Positions 34,097 to 46,740 are shown, counted from the first letter of the stretch. The stretch is DNA of 64,000 bases from Tetracentron sinense (GCA_015143295.1 CM026551.1:15425827-15489826), one strand, 5' to 3'. The notes: generated by a model from the letters alone, not told the origin. Translations and numbers: made by a program.

Positions 34097-35266
34097 AATT
34101 CGTCCACCCATTGAGCGAGAGTGTATAAGTTAACATTAGGGAAACATATTTCACACAGTTTGTCTTTTGTTTTTCTTCTATCTACAAACCTTTTTTTGAT
34201 GGATATACAAACTACAAATTATTTGATAAAAGATATGAGAAACATATAAAATAACATGTTTTTTTTGTTGACCAAACTATCATATTTTAAACATATAATT
34301 TTGTAGAAGAGGAGACGAACTTGGCTAGTGAGACAAGGCTTGCGTCAATTAGAGTTGGGCACAACTCGATCCGACTCTATGCACACCCCCAAGGCATGCA
34401 TTGTGGCTTCCTTTAGGTTTTTAGCGACGCCCTAATGTGTGGCATTGGGCACGCGCATGCTGCATAGAGACAAAGCGGGCGTGACACAATCTTTGTCTAT
34501 GTACAATTTTTCTTATGGGGTATTCGAGAACACTTAATTTAAGGTCTTAATATAGTTCAATGCTTAATTTCAACAGCTAACCTTGTTTTGGAACATATTT
34601 TTTACAAGCCTTAACGCTAAATTTAAGGTCTTACTAGGTTTAGCCCATCAACTCCTAGCCCCTAGATCCTTGCTTACTTAAGTAACTTAATGAGCTTTTG
34701 TGCTAAGCTCTTCTATTTTTATGTGCATTAAAAATTGAATTAAAGTTTGATAGTTTTATTGTTTCAAGATTTTAGAATCTCTTCAATACCCTTATGGCTT
34801 TCAATTTACTTATTCTCCATCTAGGGGGTGGTAATGAGCTAAATTGGGTAATTGGGTTGTGTTCGATTAAAGAGTCGGGTGGAAAAAGGGGGGAAGCTAT
34901 CCGTTCGGACAGTTCCTGGTTCTCCTATAGATGGATCTTCAGAACCTGACATGATGAATCTAGGTGGTGGAGACATGTAGACTTCTTCCTAGAGGACTCC
35001 ATGGGTTTTTTCGTTTTGTATATATACTAAAATCTGAAGGACTTTTCACTTTTCAAAGGTTGCTTGAGATGACCGGGAACTACCTTGTGGCCCTACTAGG
35101 GTACAAAATTGGGTGCTTACAAGATGATTCAATGATAATCCTTTTCTCTTTTTGCCTTTATCATGTACTACATTTTTTCTCAACTTTATTTTTTGTTCAT
35201 ACTAGTTGGTACTACAATGTCTTTTCTTTCCCTTAAGGTCATATGGTGTCAACTTTTATTTTGTAG
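33615..35266. other. APC5: Remainder of APC5 intron 1
   Basis: Contains a (CA)n-(GA)n microsatellite at 34,050-34,095 and AT-rich sequence. No other recognisable element or gene. Confidence 0.5.
34050..34095. repeat. (CA)n-(GA)n microsatellite
   Basis: About seven CA followed by about fifteen GA dinucleotides, in APC5 intron 1. Confidence 0.95.
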
Positions 35267-35426
35267 TCATGCGATGATATTTTGGAGCCAAAGTTGGATG
35301 AACTTGTAAATCAACTAAAGGAAATTGGTGGCTTACTCAATCATTGGTTAAGTGATCATTTAACCCGTCGGCTATCATCCCTATCATCACCTGATGATCT
35401 GTTTAACTTTTTCAGCAGTCTACGAG
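35267..35426 (+). CDS. APC5: APC5 exon 2
   Basis: Acceptor TTTTGTAG, donor GTGAGT. Encodes SCDDILEPKLDELVNQLK and continues with the HWLSDHL and SSPDDLFNFF conserved stretch. 160 bp, phase 0 to phase 1. Confidence 0.85.
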
Positions 35427-35561
35427 GTGAGTTCATCATAATCATCATATTACTTTTTTCATCTCGTTCTTCTTCTTTCCTTTTTTCCTACAACTCTTTT
35501 TCTCCACTAACCTCTTTGGAAAAAGTTCAATTTAAATTAAGTTTGACCTAAGCTTGAACAG

Positions 35562-35683
35562 GTATCCTTGGGGCCCCTGAATCGAGCTTTGTGGTAGATG
35601 ACCAGATTATCTTGGATCCAAATAGTCACCTTGGGATGTTTCTACGCCGTTGCTTGCTTGCATTTAATTTATTATCGTTTGAG
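35562..35683 (+). CDS. APC5: APC5 exon 3
   Basis: Acceptor TGAACAG. Encodes DDQIILDPNSHLGMFLRRC then LAFNLLSFE, a strongly conserved APC5 segment. 122 bp, phase 1 to phase 0. Confidence 0.85.
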
Positions 35684-36569
35684 GTATTATCATTTTCATG
35701 TATTTTGATAGTTAAGCTCCTACATAATACTGTTATTTAGATCAGGTTCTTAACTTTTTTTTTTTGATAAATAAGCTCCTGCATAATACTGTTTTTTACA
35801 TCAGGTCCTTAACCTTGACCTTTTGTTTATATGTTTTCTGTATCTTAAGGTAATTTAATTATGATACCCTGCTAATTTTCTTTCCATGGTTCCTCAAGGT
35901 TGTAGTTGCAGATTTTTTTGTCCTTGCATGTTAGAATTACACTAAAGGTTAGTGATCATTTATTGTTCTTAGAAGGCAGTTTTTAATTCTCGTCTCGAGG
36001 TTGGTTGTGTTTGCTAGCTCAAGGCTTTTATCCCTTGCATGTTAGAAATTTTGCACAGGTTTTGTCTTCATTTATAATTTTTTGTGCATTTTAAGAAGTG
36101 GGTACATAATTTGAAACAAATTCACAAGCTCAGGGTTTTTGGAGATGCTACAGTCCTTTATGCTAAAAATGTGTGTAGCCTTTATTATTGATGTTCAAAC
36201 TTATATTTGTAGTTTTGAGTAATGACAACCTATAAATTTTTAGTCAAATGGCATCACTGTTGGACATATGCTTCTATCCTTGGCCAATAAGGATGCTTTT
36301 CTTGTAATCCATATTTTAACCAAACGTAGCAGCGAGGGACAACCCTCTTACTTACCACAGAGATAATAGGACAATTTTGATCTTATCCCAACATCACTTA
36401 AGTGGGGTGGAGTAACCTCCATGCACCATTGTGGGTTCGCAAATGTTTGCCCTTGAATTTGGTTTTTATCTCGGCTGTTATCGAGTATGTGCCGTTGCAA
36501 CTTGCAACCCAAGGATGAACTCTTTGAAATAAATCAGTGTCCTTTATTGCTTGCTTTTATTGATATGCG

Positions 36570-36721
36570 TGATTGAAAATATCGGTATCGGTGTAAGTCA
36601 AAATTAGGAAACGTAGTGATATCATGGAAACGCTGTAAAAATAAGGATATGTTAAAAACGCATGAAAATTCGTGGAAACTTAAAGCCAAACCTATTTGAA
36701 TCCAAATTCCCTAGATTAGCG
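36570..36721. mobile_element. Left-end fragment of the GTATCG hAT-like family
   Basis: TTGAAAATATCGGTATCGGTG followed by sequence like 52,222-52,340. Abuts the TAGTCAAGG element at 36,722. The matching right end is absent. Confidence 0.5.
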
Positions 36722-37381
36722 TAGTCAAGGGCGATTAGGCTTGGTTGGGCAAGGTGCTGCCTAGGCAACACCCATGCGATGGTTAGGCGATACATATTAT
36801 TAGATTATATATATATATAATGTTAGTATATACACATAGCAATTCAAACTTCCCAGGGTTTACAATAATCTGGGCAAATTAACATTTAATACATATATAT
36901 ATATAATTGATTGTAAGTCTTTTTCTACTGAACTTTTAGTTGACTTTTTGACCCTATAGATAAAAATATTTTTAAAAAACTAAAATATGAGAATTTTTTT
37001 ACCGGACTTTTGGATTTAAGTAATGTTTTGACATGTAGGAATTTATGAAATTTTAATATTTGAGAGATAGCTCAGCATTTGCAAGTTGAAATTTTGACCT
37101 AATCCCTCAAACATGGATTTTGTTCTTGGAAAGTTGACTTTTTATTATTTAGGAATTTTGATCAAAGATAATTTTTATTGAATTCAAATAGTAGGTATTA
37201 CCTTATTTACATATAGATATCTTAAGTAAATGAATATTTCATGTAAATAACCTAATAAGCTGTAAATAGGCTTACGGTTAAGAGGGCTTGTGGCTTTTGA
37301 GTTTTGCCTGCCTAGAGAGGTGCCCATGTGATGATGTAGTCCAAAAACTCCTGGGCGATCACTCAGGCGACTCCTTGACTA
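36722..37381. mobile_element. Non-autonomous DNA element with TAGTCAAGG ends (660 bp)
   Basis: Left end TAGTCAAGGGCGATTAGGC and right end CAGGCGACTCCTTGACTA form imperfect inverted repeats. The internal part 36,940-37,240 is clearly homologous to 52,645-52,960 inside the GTATCG-ended element. Flanking duplications are not clear (ATTAGCG versus ATTGCGC at best). In APC5 intron 3. Confidence 0.65.
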
Positions 37382-37689
37382 CATTGCGCTAGATAGAGTC
37401 CAATAGCTATCATTTTAACTATCCATATGAGTTACCATAATCATTCATTCTTAAAAGTGTAGATAGGCTGTGCGTATATGTAAGAATATACATTCTATAT
37501 ACTACATAGATTTAAACATAAATAAGCCTAATTCATTAATAAAACAAGCATTTTAGGCAAACACAATAAGATTTAAGATTACTACAACATTAACACAATT
37601 TTTTACACAAATAGATTAACAATAGCCATTTGGTGTATAGTACATACATATGTATAAACTAAAAGTTCAATAATATATATAGTTTTGAT

Positions 37690-39050
37690 GAAAAACCCAA
37701 AAATGTAAGATTTCTACTTGGTGTCAGAGCAGGAAGACAAGACCTGTGTTCCTTTTTTTTTGAAGAGGAGAATCATTTTCTTTAGAATAGATTCAACATG
37801 AAATTCATCATGCACATTTGATCACGAAGGAAGCAAGTGGGACTTAGGAGATTGTGGTAGTGATAAATTGATAATAGAGTTGCTATCATTGCACATTAAC
37901 ACAGTGCAACATGATAGGACCAAGCATATTGGGGTTGACACTTGACATACATTTTATACGAGAGAAGGTAGGACTATCCCCCATAGCCAAGTAGAATGAT
38001 CTCACTATAAATCGGCCGTTGTGGTCTGGGACCAAATCCTTCCATCACTTACACGAAGCTTCGAAAATATCAAGGAGAGTCTTTCTAAAAAGTCTAAGGA
38101 AATCCTCCAATTCTTGGTCATTTAAACCCCTCTTCAAATTCAAGGCACTCTACCTCTCCATTGATATGATCAAAACAGGATGGTACCTTGCAGTGTTTAT
38201 CATTGCCTGAACATGCATCTTCTCAAAATCATTCTTGAGCAAGTCCTTACCACACCAAGGCCCCCAAAATTTGATCTCCTCTCTAATACGTATTTTATAT
38301 TTAATGTGTTTATCGAATTTCTCTTTCATCTGAATGATAGCTTTCCACAGGCTCGCCTCGTGATGTCTTCTAACCTCCTTCAGATCCCACTCCAACTCTT
38401 TTGCATATTTTGTCACAACAACCATTCTGAAAAAAACTACTTTTTCCGCAAACCTCCAATGTCATTTTCAGCAACACAATGTTCATTTCACTCACAGATC
38501 CGACTTCAAAGCCCCTCCCGGATGGGCAACACACATCCTTTCACTCGACCACATAGTATTCTATATTCCACTTGGTCATTCTAAAAAAAGAGGGAGTCCA
38601 TCATAGACTCAGGGATGGTCAGTAGGGGCATAAAGTAAGTGGGTATGCCCGCTTAGGTGTTCTTTACGAAGAGTAATCTGGCCTCCTTTCGATGAGCCTT
38701 CCAACCCTCTCCACTACCAGATCCCACACAGATTTGGCATTAAAATCCGCCACCAGAGACATACCAAGGTATGAAGATTAGAGATGGCCGATCCTGAACC
38801 CAAGCACATCTACAAGGTCCTCTATATTAAGGACTTCCCCAATGCCAAACATTTTGCTATTTTGAAGATTCACTCCCAAACAATAAATTGCCTCGAAGCA
38901 TCGAAGAGGACACCTAAGTAGTCTATTTGCTTGGATGATGCATCACACAAAATCATGGCATCACTTATCTCTTTCTTGAATTTTCCGACCACTGGATTGC
39001 TATTACTCTCGGATATGGCCTAGTGCTAAGCATGGAACTAGATAAAAGGC
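37690..39050 (-). pseudogene. L1 LINE fragment in APC5 intron 3
   Basis: Minus strand, opposite to APC5. High to low: a DDAMILCDA-like stretch near 38,950 followed by QIDYLG; the region of the WE-IFKIAK connection near 38,870; SLWKAIIQMKEKF near 38,330; and KIRIREEIKFW..WCGKDLLKNDF near 38,250, which corresponds to the segment before the zf-RVT domain. Many stops and frameshifts. 5'-truncated. Confidence 0.8.
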
Positions 39051-39399
39051 CTCACCAGTGTAGACACTAGACACCAATATCCTTGAACCCATCGAATGCG
39101 TCCCTTGAACCTCATATTGTAACTAAAAATATGTTATGGAGCTTTACATGTTTAATTTCTCTAGTAATTCTGTTTTGATTTTGGTGTGCTCTTCTTTTTT
39201 CTTTTAGTTGTTTTTTTTTCCCTTCTCTTGGACTTAACGAATTTTAGAGTGTTTATATAGAAATTTTATTTGCTGATGCATCCATGTTTTGTGTTTTTAT
39301 ACATTTGTGTATCCTTGCTCATTGATTTGTGCTCATTAACATTCTTTTTTGTCAATAGAAACATCAGACTTACACACTGTTCTTCGAAATTTTATGCAG

Positions 39400-39619
39400 G
39401 GTGTTTGCCGTCTTTTGACAAATATAGGGGTATAATGTAAAGAAATCCTCTCAACGTGCCCTCCCTATGACTTAGATGAATTATTGGAATGTGAGGACAT
39501 GGATCTCGAGGCTTTTGTTATTGGGAAAGTTAGTGAAGAAGTTGAAGCGAGGAAAAGAGCTAGAGAAAATTATACATTTCATATTCATGCACCTAGACCA
39601 CTTCTTGGATTGGTTGAAG
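39400..39619 (+). pseudogene. APC5: APC5 exon 4 with premature stop
   Basis: Acceptor TTTTATGCAG, then codons for GVCRLLTNIGV and TAA at 39,433-39,435 where a Tyr codon (TAT/TAC) is usual, then CKEILSTCPPYDLDELLE and on to HIHAPRPLLGLVEG. Donor GTATAA. 220 bp, ends in phase 1. A single substitution accounts for the stop; the rest of the exon is well conserved, so decay looks recent. Confidence 0.85.
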
Positions 39620-41100
39620 GTATAATCGCTCAACTACATTCTTGCGTTGTATGTGTATCTATGATAAGTCAAATATGTCTCTTTGCAGCTTTAATATCAC
39701 TTTAATGTACTAATTGTGGCCTCAATGATATTAGTAAAGTGCATTTAAAATGTGTCTAGGTACAACTATGGCCTTGATGATTGTTTATTACTATGTAAGA
39801 CCATGGTTTGTGCATTCTATGCCCAAGCGGGCTTCCCTTAGTTCGTCGACTGATTCTTCGAACTCCAGGGATACTGGTTGCACCTCCTCTTGTTCAGGTT
39901 GTTGAGGTGGTGCTTCGGCCTCCATTTCTATTCTAGAGGAAGCGTCTTCTTTTACCATTATTCGGTTGACTTCGGGGAACTTCTCCTCAATGTTGTCTTG
40001 AGGGTCTTGATACCCTAGCCTGCTCGTTTTGGTGGAAGACCGCCCATTTTGGTGTATCACGTCAAGAACTGATGTCTTATATTCAGATATTCTAGCATCC
40101 TTTTGGGTTGAAACCCATCTTTTCAAGGATTAGATGTCTCTTCGTTGTGGTAACTGTCTTGAAGGCCTTCGTCTTCCACTTTAGGATAGGGTATATCTCG
40201 CTTCACATGAGATTGATGGACTCTTTATCATTGTGCGGGGAGCAGTGAATGGAAGACTCTTTCTTGAACGAATGGTTCATTTTAAGAAAGGAGCCCCATA
40301 AAGTTTAGCAGACACTAATGCTTTTGTTACCTGTTAAACTCTATGCTCGCGAGTCTACCTCTAGAGTTAGATCTCGTGGCGCTTCATCCTAAGACAATTG
40401 CAGTGGTGGATTGATCATTTGGAATATATTGAAATAGACCAAAAGGTCAATCTCCTCAAATTGATGTGAATTTTTGGATAATATCCCACTCAAGGTTTGG
40501 TTCAAGGAAAATATAGATTCTTGAAGATCTTGTCTAGGGTCCCATCTAGAGAAGAAACTTTGAGTGAAATGTATCATTAACTGTAGTTTTCTATATGTTC
40601 ATAATGTAGGTTAGTGGGACCGAATGATGATGATGACAATTATATGATGATGATAGAAATGGTAGTTGTGACGATGGCGATAACGATAACAATGGCAATG
40701 GTGACAAAGATTTTGTGGATGTGATCATTTTGAATGTTTGAAACATAGGTTGTCTACATAAAAAAGTCAAATATCCTCAAACTTGTTTGATTTTGGCTTG
40801 ATATTCCACTCAAGAGTTGGTTTAAGGGTGATAAATTTGATTGGTGATGATCATTTAATGGGTTCTTGCGGGAAGAATAAGTATCGAGGTACGTATCGGT
40901 GAGTCTAAAATAGGATAAGTATCGAGGATATGCACTGAAACTCTGTAAAAAATTACGGTAACGTTTGAAACTTATGGAAAGCTAAACAAAACTGATGTGG
41001 ACATCTAACATCACTTTACCATATGCGGAGGAAGAAGAAGAAGGCCCCCATGTTACTATGGATAGATGATTTGGGGTATTGAATACCTCATATGCACACA
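39620..41100. other. No APC5 exons found; unassigned DNA
   Basis: The minus-strand frame 39,791-40,126 is acidic and Pro/Gln-rich but unassigned. GATGAT-rich sequence lies near 40,625-40,700. GTATCGAGG-type fragments of the small hAT-like family lie near 40,880-40,930. The APC5 exons expected here are not present. Confidence 0.45.
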
Positions 41101-41169
41101 TTGATTATTAAGAAGACCTCACGTTGGAAATGTGAGCATATGAGAAGGTGTGCATATGGGCTGATTTAG

Positions 41170-42256
41170 CATAGTTTTAAACGTCCGATGGGCTGGATTT
41201 TTAGTTAGGGAGGAAACAATTTATTAATATTGGGTTATTTTAGTCTTTTTATTAGTTTGGGCATTTACGTCTTTATAAAAGTAGAGTTTACATTTATTTA
41301 AACATATCTTCTACTGTAAAATTTAGTTAATAAATGATTTTATGATTGAAAAAAAAGCTTTTGAGTATCCTCCTGTGAATTGAATTGGTGTGATGCCATG
41401 AGTGTGATTCTCTAAAGTTTTAAGTTATGTTCTTCAGATTTTCTCTACCCTTTCGATTGATTCTCTTTGATTTTTTATTTTCTCATTGAAATCCTAATTT
41501 ACAAAACCCTAGATTTTTTCCCCATTGAAATCACCTAACCCTATCCTTCCCTGCCCAAACCTTCACTGCTGCAGCCCCATTCCTGCTGCCCTGTATAGCC
41601 ACAGCCCTCTCTACCCTTATTCTGGATTGTTACAGCCTTCCCAGCCATCCCTATTGATTGCCGAACCAGTCTACTCTGCTGCTGCAGGTAGTCCCTGCTG
41701 TTCTAGCTCAATTGCAGTCTGTCCCACAGCCATCTCCAGCATTGCCGCAAGCTTTAGTCCCATCCCTAGTTGCTGCCGCAAGTCTTCACCCCCATTCTTG
41801 AATTGTCCCAACCCTATCCTCCTTCCCCAAGCCTGTCCCTTGACTGCCAAAGTCTTTTCCCCTAATCTCTTGGTAGTTGCAACCCTCATACCCCAGCCAT
41901 ATAGCAGCCACATTAAGTCCTAATTGCCATTACAGATTTCTTGGAATTGCAAAGTCCTAACATAAAAAAACCCTTGTACCCTAACCCTTCAACCTTTGAA
42001 ACCCTAGGAAAGGTTACAAACTTTGCATTGAATTAATATTTCCTAAGCTTGTGGAAACATAGAGTTACATACAACTCTCGGGATATAATTGAGGCCGTAT
42101 TTGTAGGTCTGTGACATGGCCTTGAATCATCATAAAATTGCTTTCTTGAATTTTTTGGAATAATTATTTGTGATAAAATTGTTATTTTATAATTTTCATA
42201 ATTATTGTTAATCCAATCTTGTTCAGCACACTAGATTTTAGGCCATTGCAAGGACA
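41170..42256 (+). repeat. 5' LTR of a truncated Ty3/gypsy element (left edge uncertain)
   Basis: Placed by the primer-binding site after it and a TATA-like TTATAAAAG near 41,274. The frame 41,525-41,923 is Ser/Pro/Cys-rich low-complexity LTR sequence, not a gene. The right edge is close to AAGGACA at 42,250-42,256; the left edge cannot be fixed. Confidence 0.45.
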
Positions 42257-42262
42257 TTAACT

Positions 42263-42274
42263 TTGGTATCATAG
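42263..42274 (+). promoter_or_regulatory. Primer-binding site, initiator-Met tRNA type
   Basis: TGGTATCATAGC, one base from TGGTATCAGAGC, the usual initiator methionine tRNA complement in plant LTR elements. Confidence 0.7.
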
Positions 42275-42399
42275 CTTAAGGTTTGAGCTTAGGGAGTAAG
42301 TCTTGCATTTAGATTTTGGAGTCCCTCATCATTGTTTGCATTGCATTCATTGTTAAGACACCCTAGAGTTACCTCGTGTAGTGGTCGTGATCACCAATC

Positions 42400-42810
42400 T
42401 GATATAGAGTCCTCACAACTGACCAAACTTTTAAAGACCCTCAATGAGCGTCTAGCAAACATGAAAGCTAAGATGGAGGTTTGAAATACTGCAATCACTA
42501 TCACCATCACCCATTTAGGAGCAGTAGAGACCTCCCTCTGTCATGACGATGATAGAGGTGTCAACGTGATGCGCAATAGAGAGAGAGAGAGAGAGAGAGT
42601 TGGTCCATAACTTCACGAGGTCTATAAAGATCCATATGATCTCGATGATGGTTTGATGAAAATAGTGAATGTTGAAGCCCCAAGCTTTGATGGTCGACTC
42701 GAACCAAAGGCCGTTCTTGACTGGTTATTGGATATGGACCACTATTTTGAGTGGTATGACATATTTGAGGGTTGACGAGTTAGGATTGCAAAAAGGAATT
42801 TGATGAAGGT
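42400..42810 (+). pseudogene. gag fragment of a chromovirus-like gypsy element
   Basis: Decayed frame containing VEAPSFDGRLEPKAVLDWL near 42,672 and RVRIAKRNLM near 42,780, which match the start of the chromovirus-type capsid domain. A (GA)n microsatellite (42,576-42,599) and stops interrupt it. Sequence similarity ends near 42,810; pol is absent. Confidence 0.65.
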
Positions 42811-44000
42811 TCAAATCACCCAAATGTATTTCTTTCTAAATCTGATACAAATCAAGGATGATCAAACTTAACCTTGTTTCACACGAACTCATCATTTTAT
42901 TTAAAATAGGTAAATTTGATATGCTTAATCAGAAATTAAAAACATTATAATAAGACACTAAAATATGAAATTTTCTCAAAATCCAGCCATATTTCGAAAA
43001 TTTCAATTGAACTTTATAACAAATTTGTTATAACTAAACAGGATAAAATTTAACAATATATTCCCTTAATTAAATTAAAAGAACCACGAATTAAATCCAA
43101 AACACATGAATTTATTTACCAAGTTCAAAAATCCAGGTGAAATAGAAATTTTTTTATTTCCTTCCTTTCTTTCTTCCTCCTTCCCTCTTCTTTCCCTTCC
43201 CTTCCTTTCTCTTTCCCTTTCCCTTTCTCTTTCTCTTCTTTCTTTTCCTTTCCATTTCTTTTCTTTCCTTTTCCTTTCCTTTCTTTCTTCTTCTCTTTCC
43301 TCCTTTCCTTCTCTTCTTCTCTATGCACGAAACCTTACTGTGCTGTTTTATTACTGTTACTGTGCTGTAACAGTATTGTTGTTGAGTTTTTAAACTCTGT
43401 AAAGTACAGCCCACGTTTGGGTGATTTCACCACCCAACACATAACATCATTCTCCATATTTATAATTTAACCTCTTTACTCTATGTTTATTCTACTTAAG
43501 TCCCTAATCTCAAAACTACTTATAGTTAACCTCCTTAATGTCAAACTAGTTAAATTAATTACTTAGTAATTGTAATTAATAATAAAAATTAACTTTTATT
43601 ATACTTATTTAACTTACCTTATCTACAAATTAACCCTCCCTCTTAGCATTTATTATATTTAAGCCTTTAATCTCAAAATATATTATAATTAACACCTTAA
43701 TCATTGATTAAATCATCTAATTACTCACTAATTATAATTAGTAATAAAAAAATAGTAATTTTTTTTATATCTCCAAACCCTTCTCTACATTAGACTAGTT
43801 ATTTATGTTATTGTCAGATTTTAGAAATTCTTCTCCGATTGATCGATGTTGTGAGCAGAAGTCTCAGTTCTTAGGGCCTCTTAGGATCACACCCTCCACT
43901 ATGCATATATAGTCTTAACTCATACATTTAATATATTTAGATACTAACAACACATTATTTGGAACTCAGAAGTTGGGTCATTGCAGAATTGGTTGAGACT
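42811..44000 (-). repeat. Possible solo LTR, minus orientation, with a polypyrimidine tract
   Basis: AT-rich non-coding sequence with a TATA-like TATAAATATGG on the minus strand near 43,455 and the polypyrimidine tract at 43,157-43,321. Resembles an LTR, but I could not define both ends or a target duplication. Confidence 0.3.
43157..43321. repeat. Homopyrimidine tract of about 165 bp
   Basis: Almost uninterrupted C and T on the plus strand, with a single purine near 43,254, made of TTTCC, CTTTC and TTCTT steps. Confidence 0.9.
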
Positions 44001-44029
44001 CGAGATTGTTTCTTCGTGTTTATCAAGAA

Positions 44030-44480
44030 CTAATAACAGCAGTAATGTGATCCAGTGTTCTGGTGCAGGTTGAAGGTCTAAAAGGAGAAATGGAAAGCCA
44101 ACAGAACATGGATTTAAGTTGTAAGCAAATATTCGGATGCACACTTTGATAGACGATATTAAATCCATCCAAAGGAACATAGGAGTAGCTCTAGTAGGTG
44201 AAAAAATAATGGATAATCAACTAAGATGATTTGATCATACACAACAAAGACCAATAAGAGCAAAAGTAAGATGGAGTGCTTTGGTGCAGGTTGAATGCTC
44301 TAAAGGATAAGTGAAGCCCGAAAAAGCATAAAGTATAGTGAGAAAAGAGTTGAAAATGCAGACTTTAGTAGGAAATATAATTCTAGATAAATGGTGTCTA
44401 ACAACATAACAGGACATGCATAGCCAAGCCCAAATAGAGTGGGATAAGGCTCGGAATATGATGATGAAAAAGAAGCAAAC
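44030..44480 (+). pseudogene. Non-LTR retrotransposon 3' fragment (RTE-like)
   Basis: The plus-strand frame near 44,205 reads MDNQLRWFDHTQQRPIRAKV, matching the conserved RWFGHxxRRP motif at the C-terminus of a widespread plant LINE group. Further stretches (IVRKELKM, IEWDKAR) fit its continuation. Stops interrupt. Confidence 0.6.
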
Positions 44481-44748
44481 TCTCAATATGTCAATCGTGA
44501 GTTTGTGTGGTATTTTTTAGATTGCATATCTAGTGTATATGTATTGAAGGACATTTTGGTCTTTCCATATATCAAAGATGGTGCTTGGCAATATCTACAC
44601 ATTACATTACAATATCAGGAATAAGACTAATCAATGGTGCACAATTAATGATGACAGTTGGGAGAGATGAAATTGGTTCATGCTTGTTTGTGTTGCCAAA
44701 GTTTTCCCATTTATATTCAATTATTCATAGATAATGTTTTTGTTGCAG

Positions 44749-44847
44749 GCAACAAATGTAGCACATTCTCTCTTCTTCATGTGTTACAAATTCAATCTGC
44801 AGGTCGAGAATGCCACTGTTCTTCTCTTGCTAGCAGAGATCCACAAG
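44749..44847 (+). CDS. APC5: APC5 exon (third block), TPR region
   Basis: Acceptor TTTGTTGCAG, donor GTATCC. 33 codons including MCYKFNLQVENATVLLLLA then EIHK, the conserved APC5 TPR region. Phase 0 at both ends. Confidence 0.85.
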
Positions 44848-45333
44848 GTATCCATCATATTCTTTATTTCTTTTTGCATTTAATATATGCAATTCAAGGT
44901 AAGAGTAAATCTAAGCTACCTATCTAGTGCACTGAGGAAGGTCAGTCACTGGCATAACAATGATGTGCACATGCAGGCGGAATGCAATGTTCATTCCATA
45001 GTCCCACCTGTGGAATCCCTACCAAAGACTAACCTGGTCAGATCAGTACAAATTTATCTGTAGACTATTTTTGGATTCTACTTTCTATGTATTTGTGACT
45101 ATCCAGAAATAAGTCTATAGATTTAATTGTTATATTCATCTGATTATTTTGAAATTTTGCATAGGAGATATTCAGGGGTGCCCATCAAACAGTTGGTCCC
45201 ATCTTTTCATATCTCGACATGTGTTGGCTATGAATCGGCATACATCTTAATGGTCTACTCTACATTACATTAGGTTTCTATTTCAGATTGAAATGTCATG
45301 CAAGATAAAACTTCTTTTATTCTTTCTTATCAG

Positions 45334-45598
45334 AAATCAGGCAATGCCGTCTTAGGCCTCCCTTATGCATTAGCAAATCTTTCATATTGCCAATCATTTA
45401 ACTTGGATCTTCTCGAAGCTTCGGTCACTCTCACACTCGCTGAGCTGTGGCTCTCACTCGGATCAAACCATGCAAAACGGGCATCAACCCTTATACATCG
45501 AGCTCTTCCAATGATACTCGGTCATGGAGGCTTGGAACTTCGTGCACGGGCATATATTGCAGAAGCAAAATGTTATCTATCAGATCCAAGCTTTTCAG
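45334..45598 (+). CDS. APC5: APC5 exon, TPR region
   Basis: Acceptor TTCTTATCAG, donor GTACTG. Starts KSGNAVLGLPYALANLSYCQ and includes TLTLAELWLSLGSNHAKRA and ELRARAYIAEAKCYL. 265 bp, phase 0 to phase 1. No stop. Confidence 0.9.
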
Positions 45599-45605
45599 GT
45601 ACTGT

Positions 45606-45712
45606 TGTATTCGGGACGACGTTGAGGAGTTGAGAGTAGCCTCTTTGCTTTCCGCTTAGTTTTTTTTTTTCTTTGATCTAGCATTTTTATGGGTAGTTTT
45701 TTTGTGTTTTTG

Positions 45713-45743
<31 letters not shown>

Positions 45744-45838
45744 TTTGCGGTTTTTGAAATTCTGTTGTTCGTCTGTTGTTGTTTCGTCTTCTTTGTCTTA
45801 ATGCAATTCTAATTATTATTAAACTTGATGGTCGAACT
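45606..45838 (+). repeat. LINE 3' tail, copy 1
   Basis: Shares GTTGAGGAGTTG, GTAGCCTCTTT, CTTTCCGCTTAG and TTAATGCAATTCTAATTA with 51,757-51,972. Includes five TTTTG repeats near 45,715. Starts within 10 bp of the upstream exon's donor. Confidence 0.7.
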
Positions 45839-45884
45839 GTTCGACTTAGGATTGCTCATTTTATGGGGTGAGATGCGGTCTGGG

Positions 45885-46120
45885 TTTAATATGTGTGATG
45901 TATAGGCAACCTTACTTATACGTCACGCACTTGAGCGACACATGACACTCCTTTGGGCCCACAAAAAAATCTCATGATGTGGGTCGCCTTTTCCTAACAC
46001 GTGGAAAAGAGTCAGCCTAAGCAAAAATGTCTAGTTCATTCGATCAGATGGTGGGAACTATAACCTATGTATCAGATTAACTCATGGGGTTGACCAACTA
46101 GGGTTGATGGTGACATTTTC
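45885..46120. mobile_element. Foldback MITE, left half
   Basis: Inverted match to 50,427-50,565; shared core includes CACGTGGAAAAGAGTCAGCC on this side against GTACGTGGCAAAATATCAGC on the reverse strand of the other. Before the solo LTR inserted, the MITE was about 370 bp. Ends approximate. Confidence 0.7.
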
Positions 46121-46740
46121 TGTCATGCCCCAAAATACCCCCTAGGAGTTAGGGTACTTTGGTTAATGACCTGACATGACTTATCTTGACATATCAACCA
46201 TCCAGTAAAACACAAGGCACGCTACAACGTAAGCTAAACATTTCTATAACCCAAAAGACTTAAAGTATTCTAAGAGTTTACAAGTTTATACATGACTATA
46301 ACAAGTACTGAGCAAACAACCTTGCTCACAACACAACACATATATACATCAAAAGTTTTCCTACTCATCTCTCAAAAATCAGCCTTGTCATAAGACCAAA
46401 TGTCTAAGTCCCTAGCCTCCATCTGAGGCTCCACAGAATACTCTTCCTCACCGTAGTCCTCTTCGACCCATGAATTGGGAGCACAAATATCAAAACCTCC
46501 ACCTGTCAACATAAAATGTACGGCTGAGTATGGAATACTCCGTGAGTACAAACCAATAGCTAACAATGGATAATAAACATGACATAGCTTACATGGAAAT
46601 TAAAACAATATGATCATGTGCATGCATGAATTTAATACTTAATTATTTCTTTTCATGTCTTTTTAAAACATGTTTGTTGATGCATAACTCATGGTTCTTG
46701 TCGTGTACATGTTTGTAAAATCATGTAGTATTCTTTTTGT

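Noticed and set aside
41525-41923. 132-codon open frame rich in Ser, Pro and Cys
   Set aside because: It lies inside the presumed LTR just upstream of a primer-binding site and gag; composition follows a C/T-rich strand and no domain is visible.
43125-43414. Open frames of Lys/Glu/Arg or Ser/Phe/Leu repeats on both strands
   Set aside because: Pure translation of the homopyrimidine tract.
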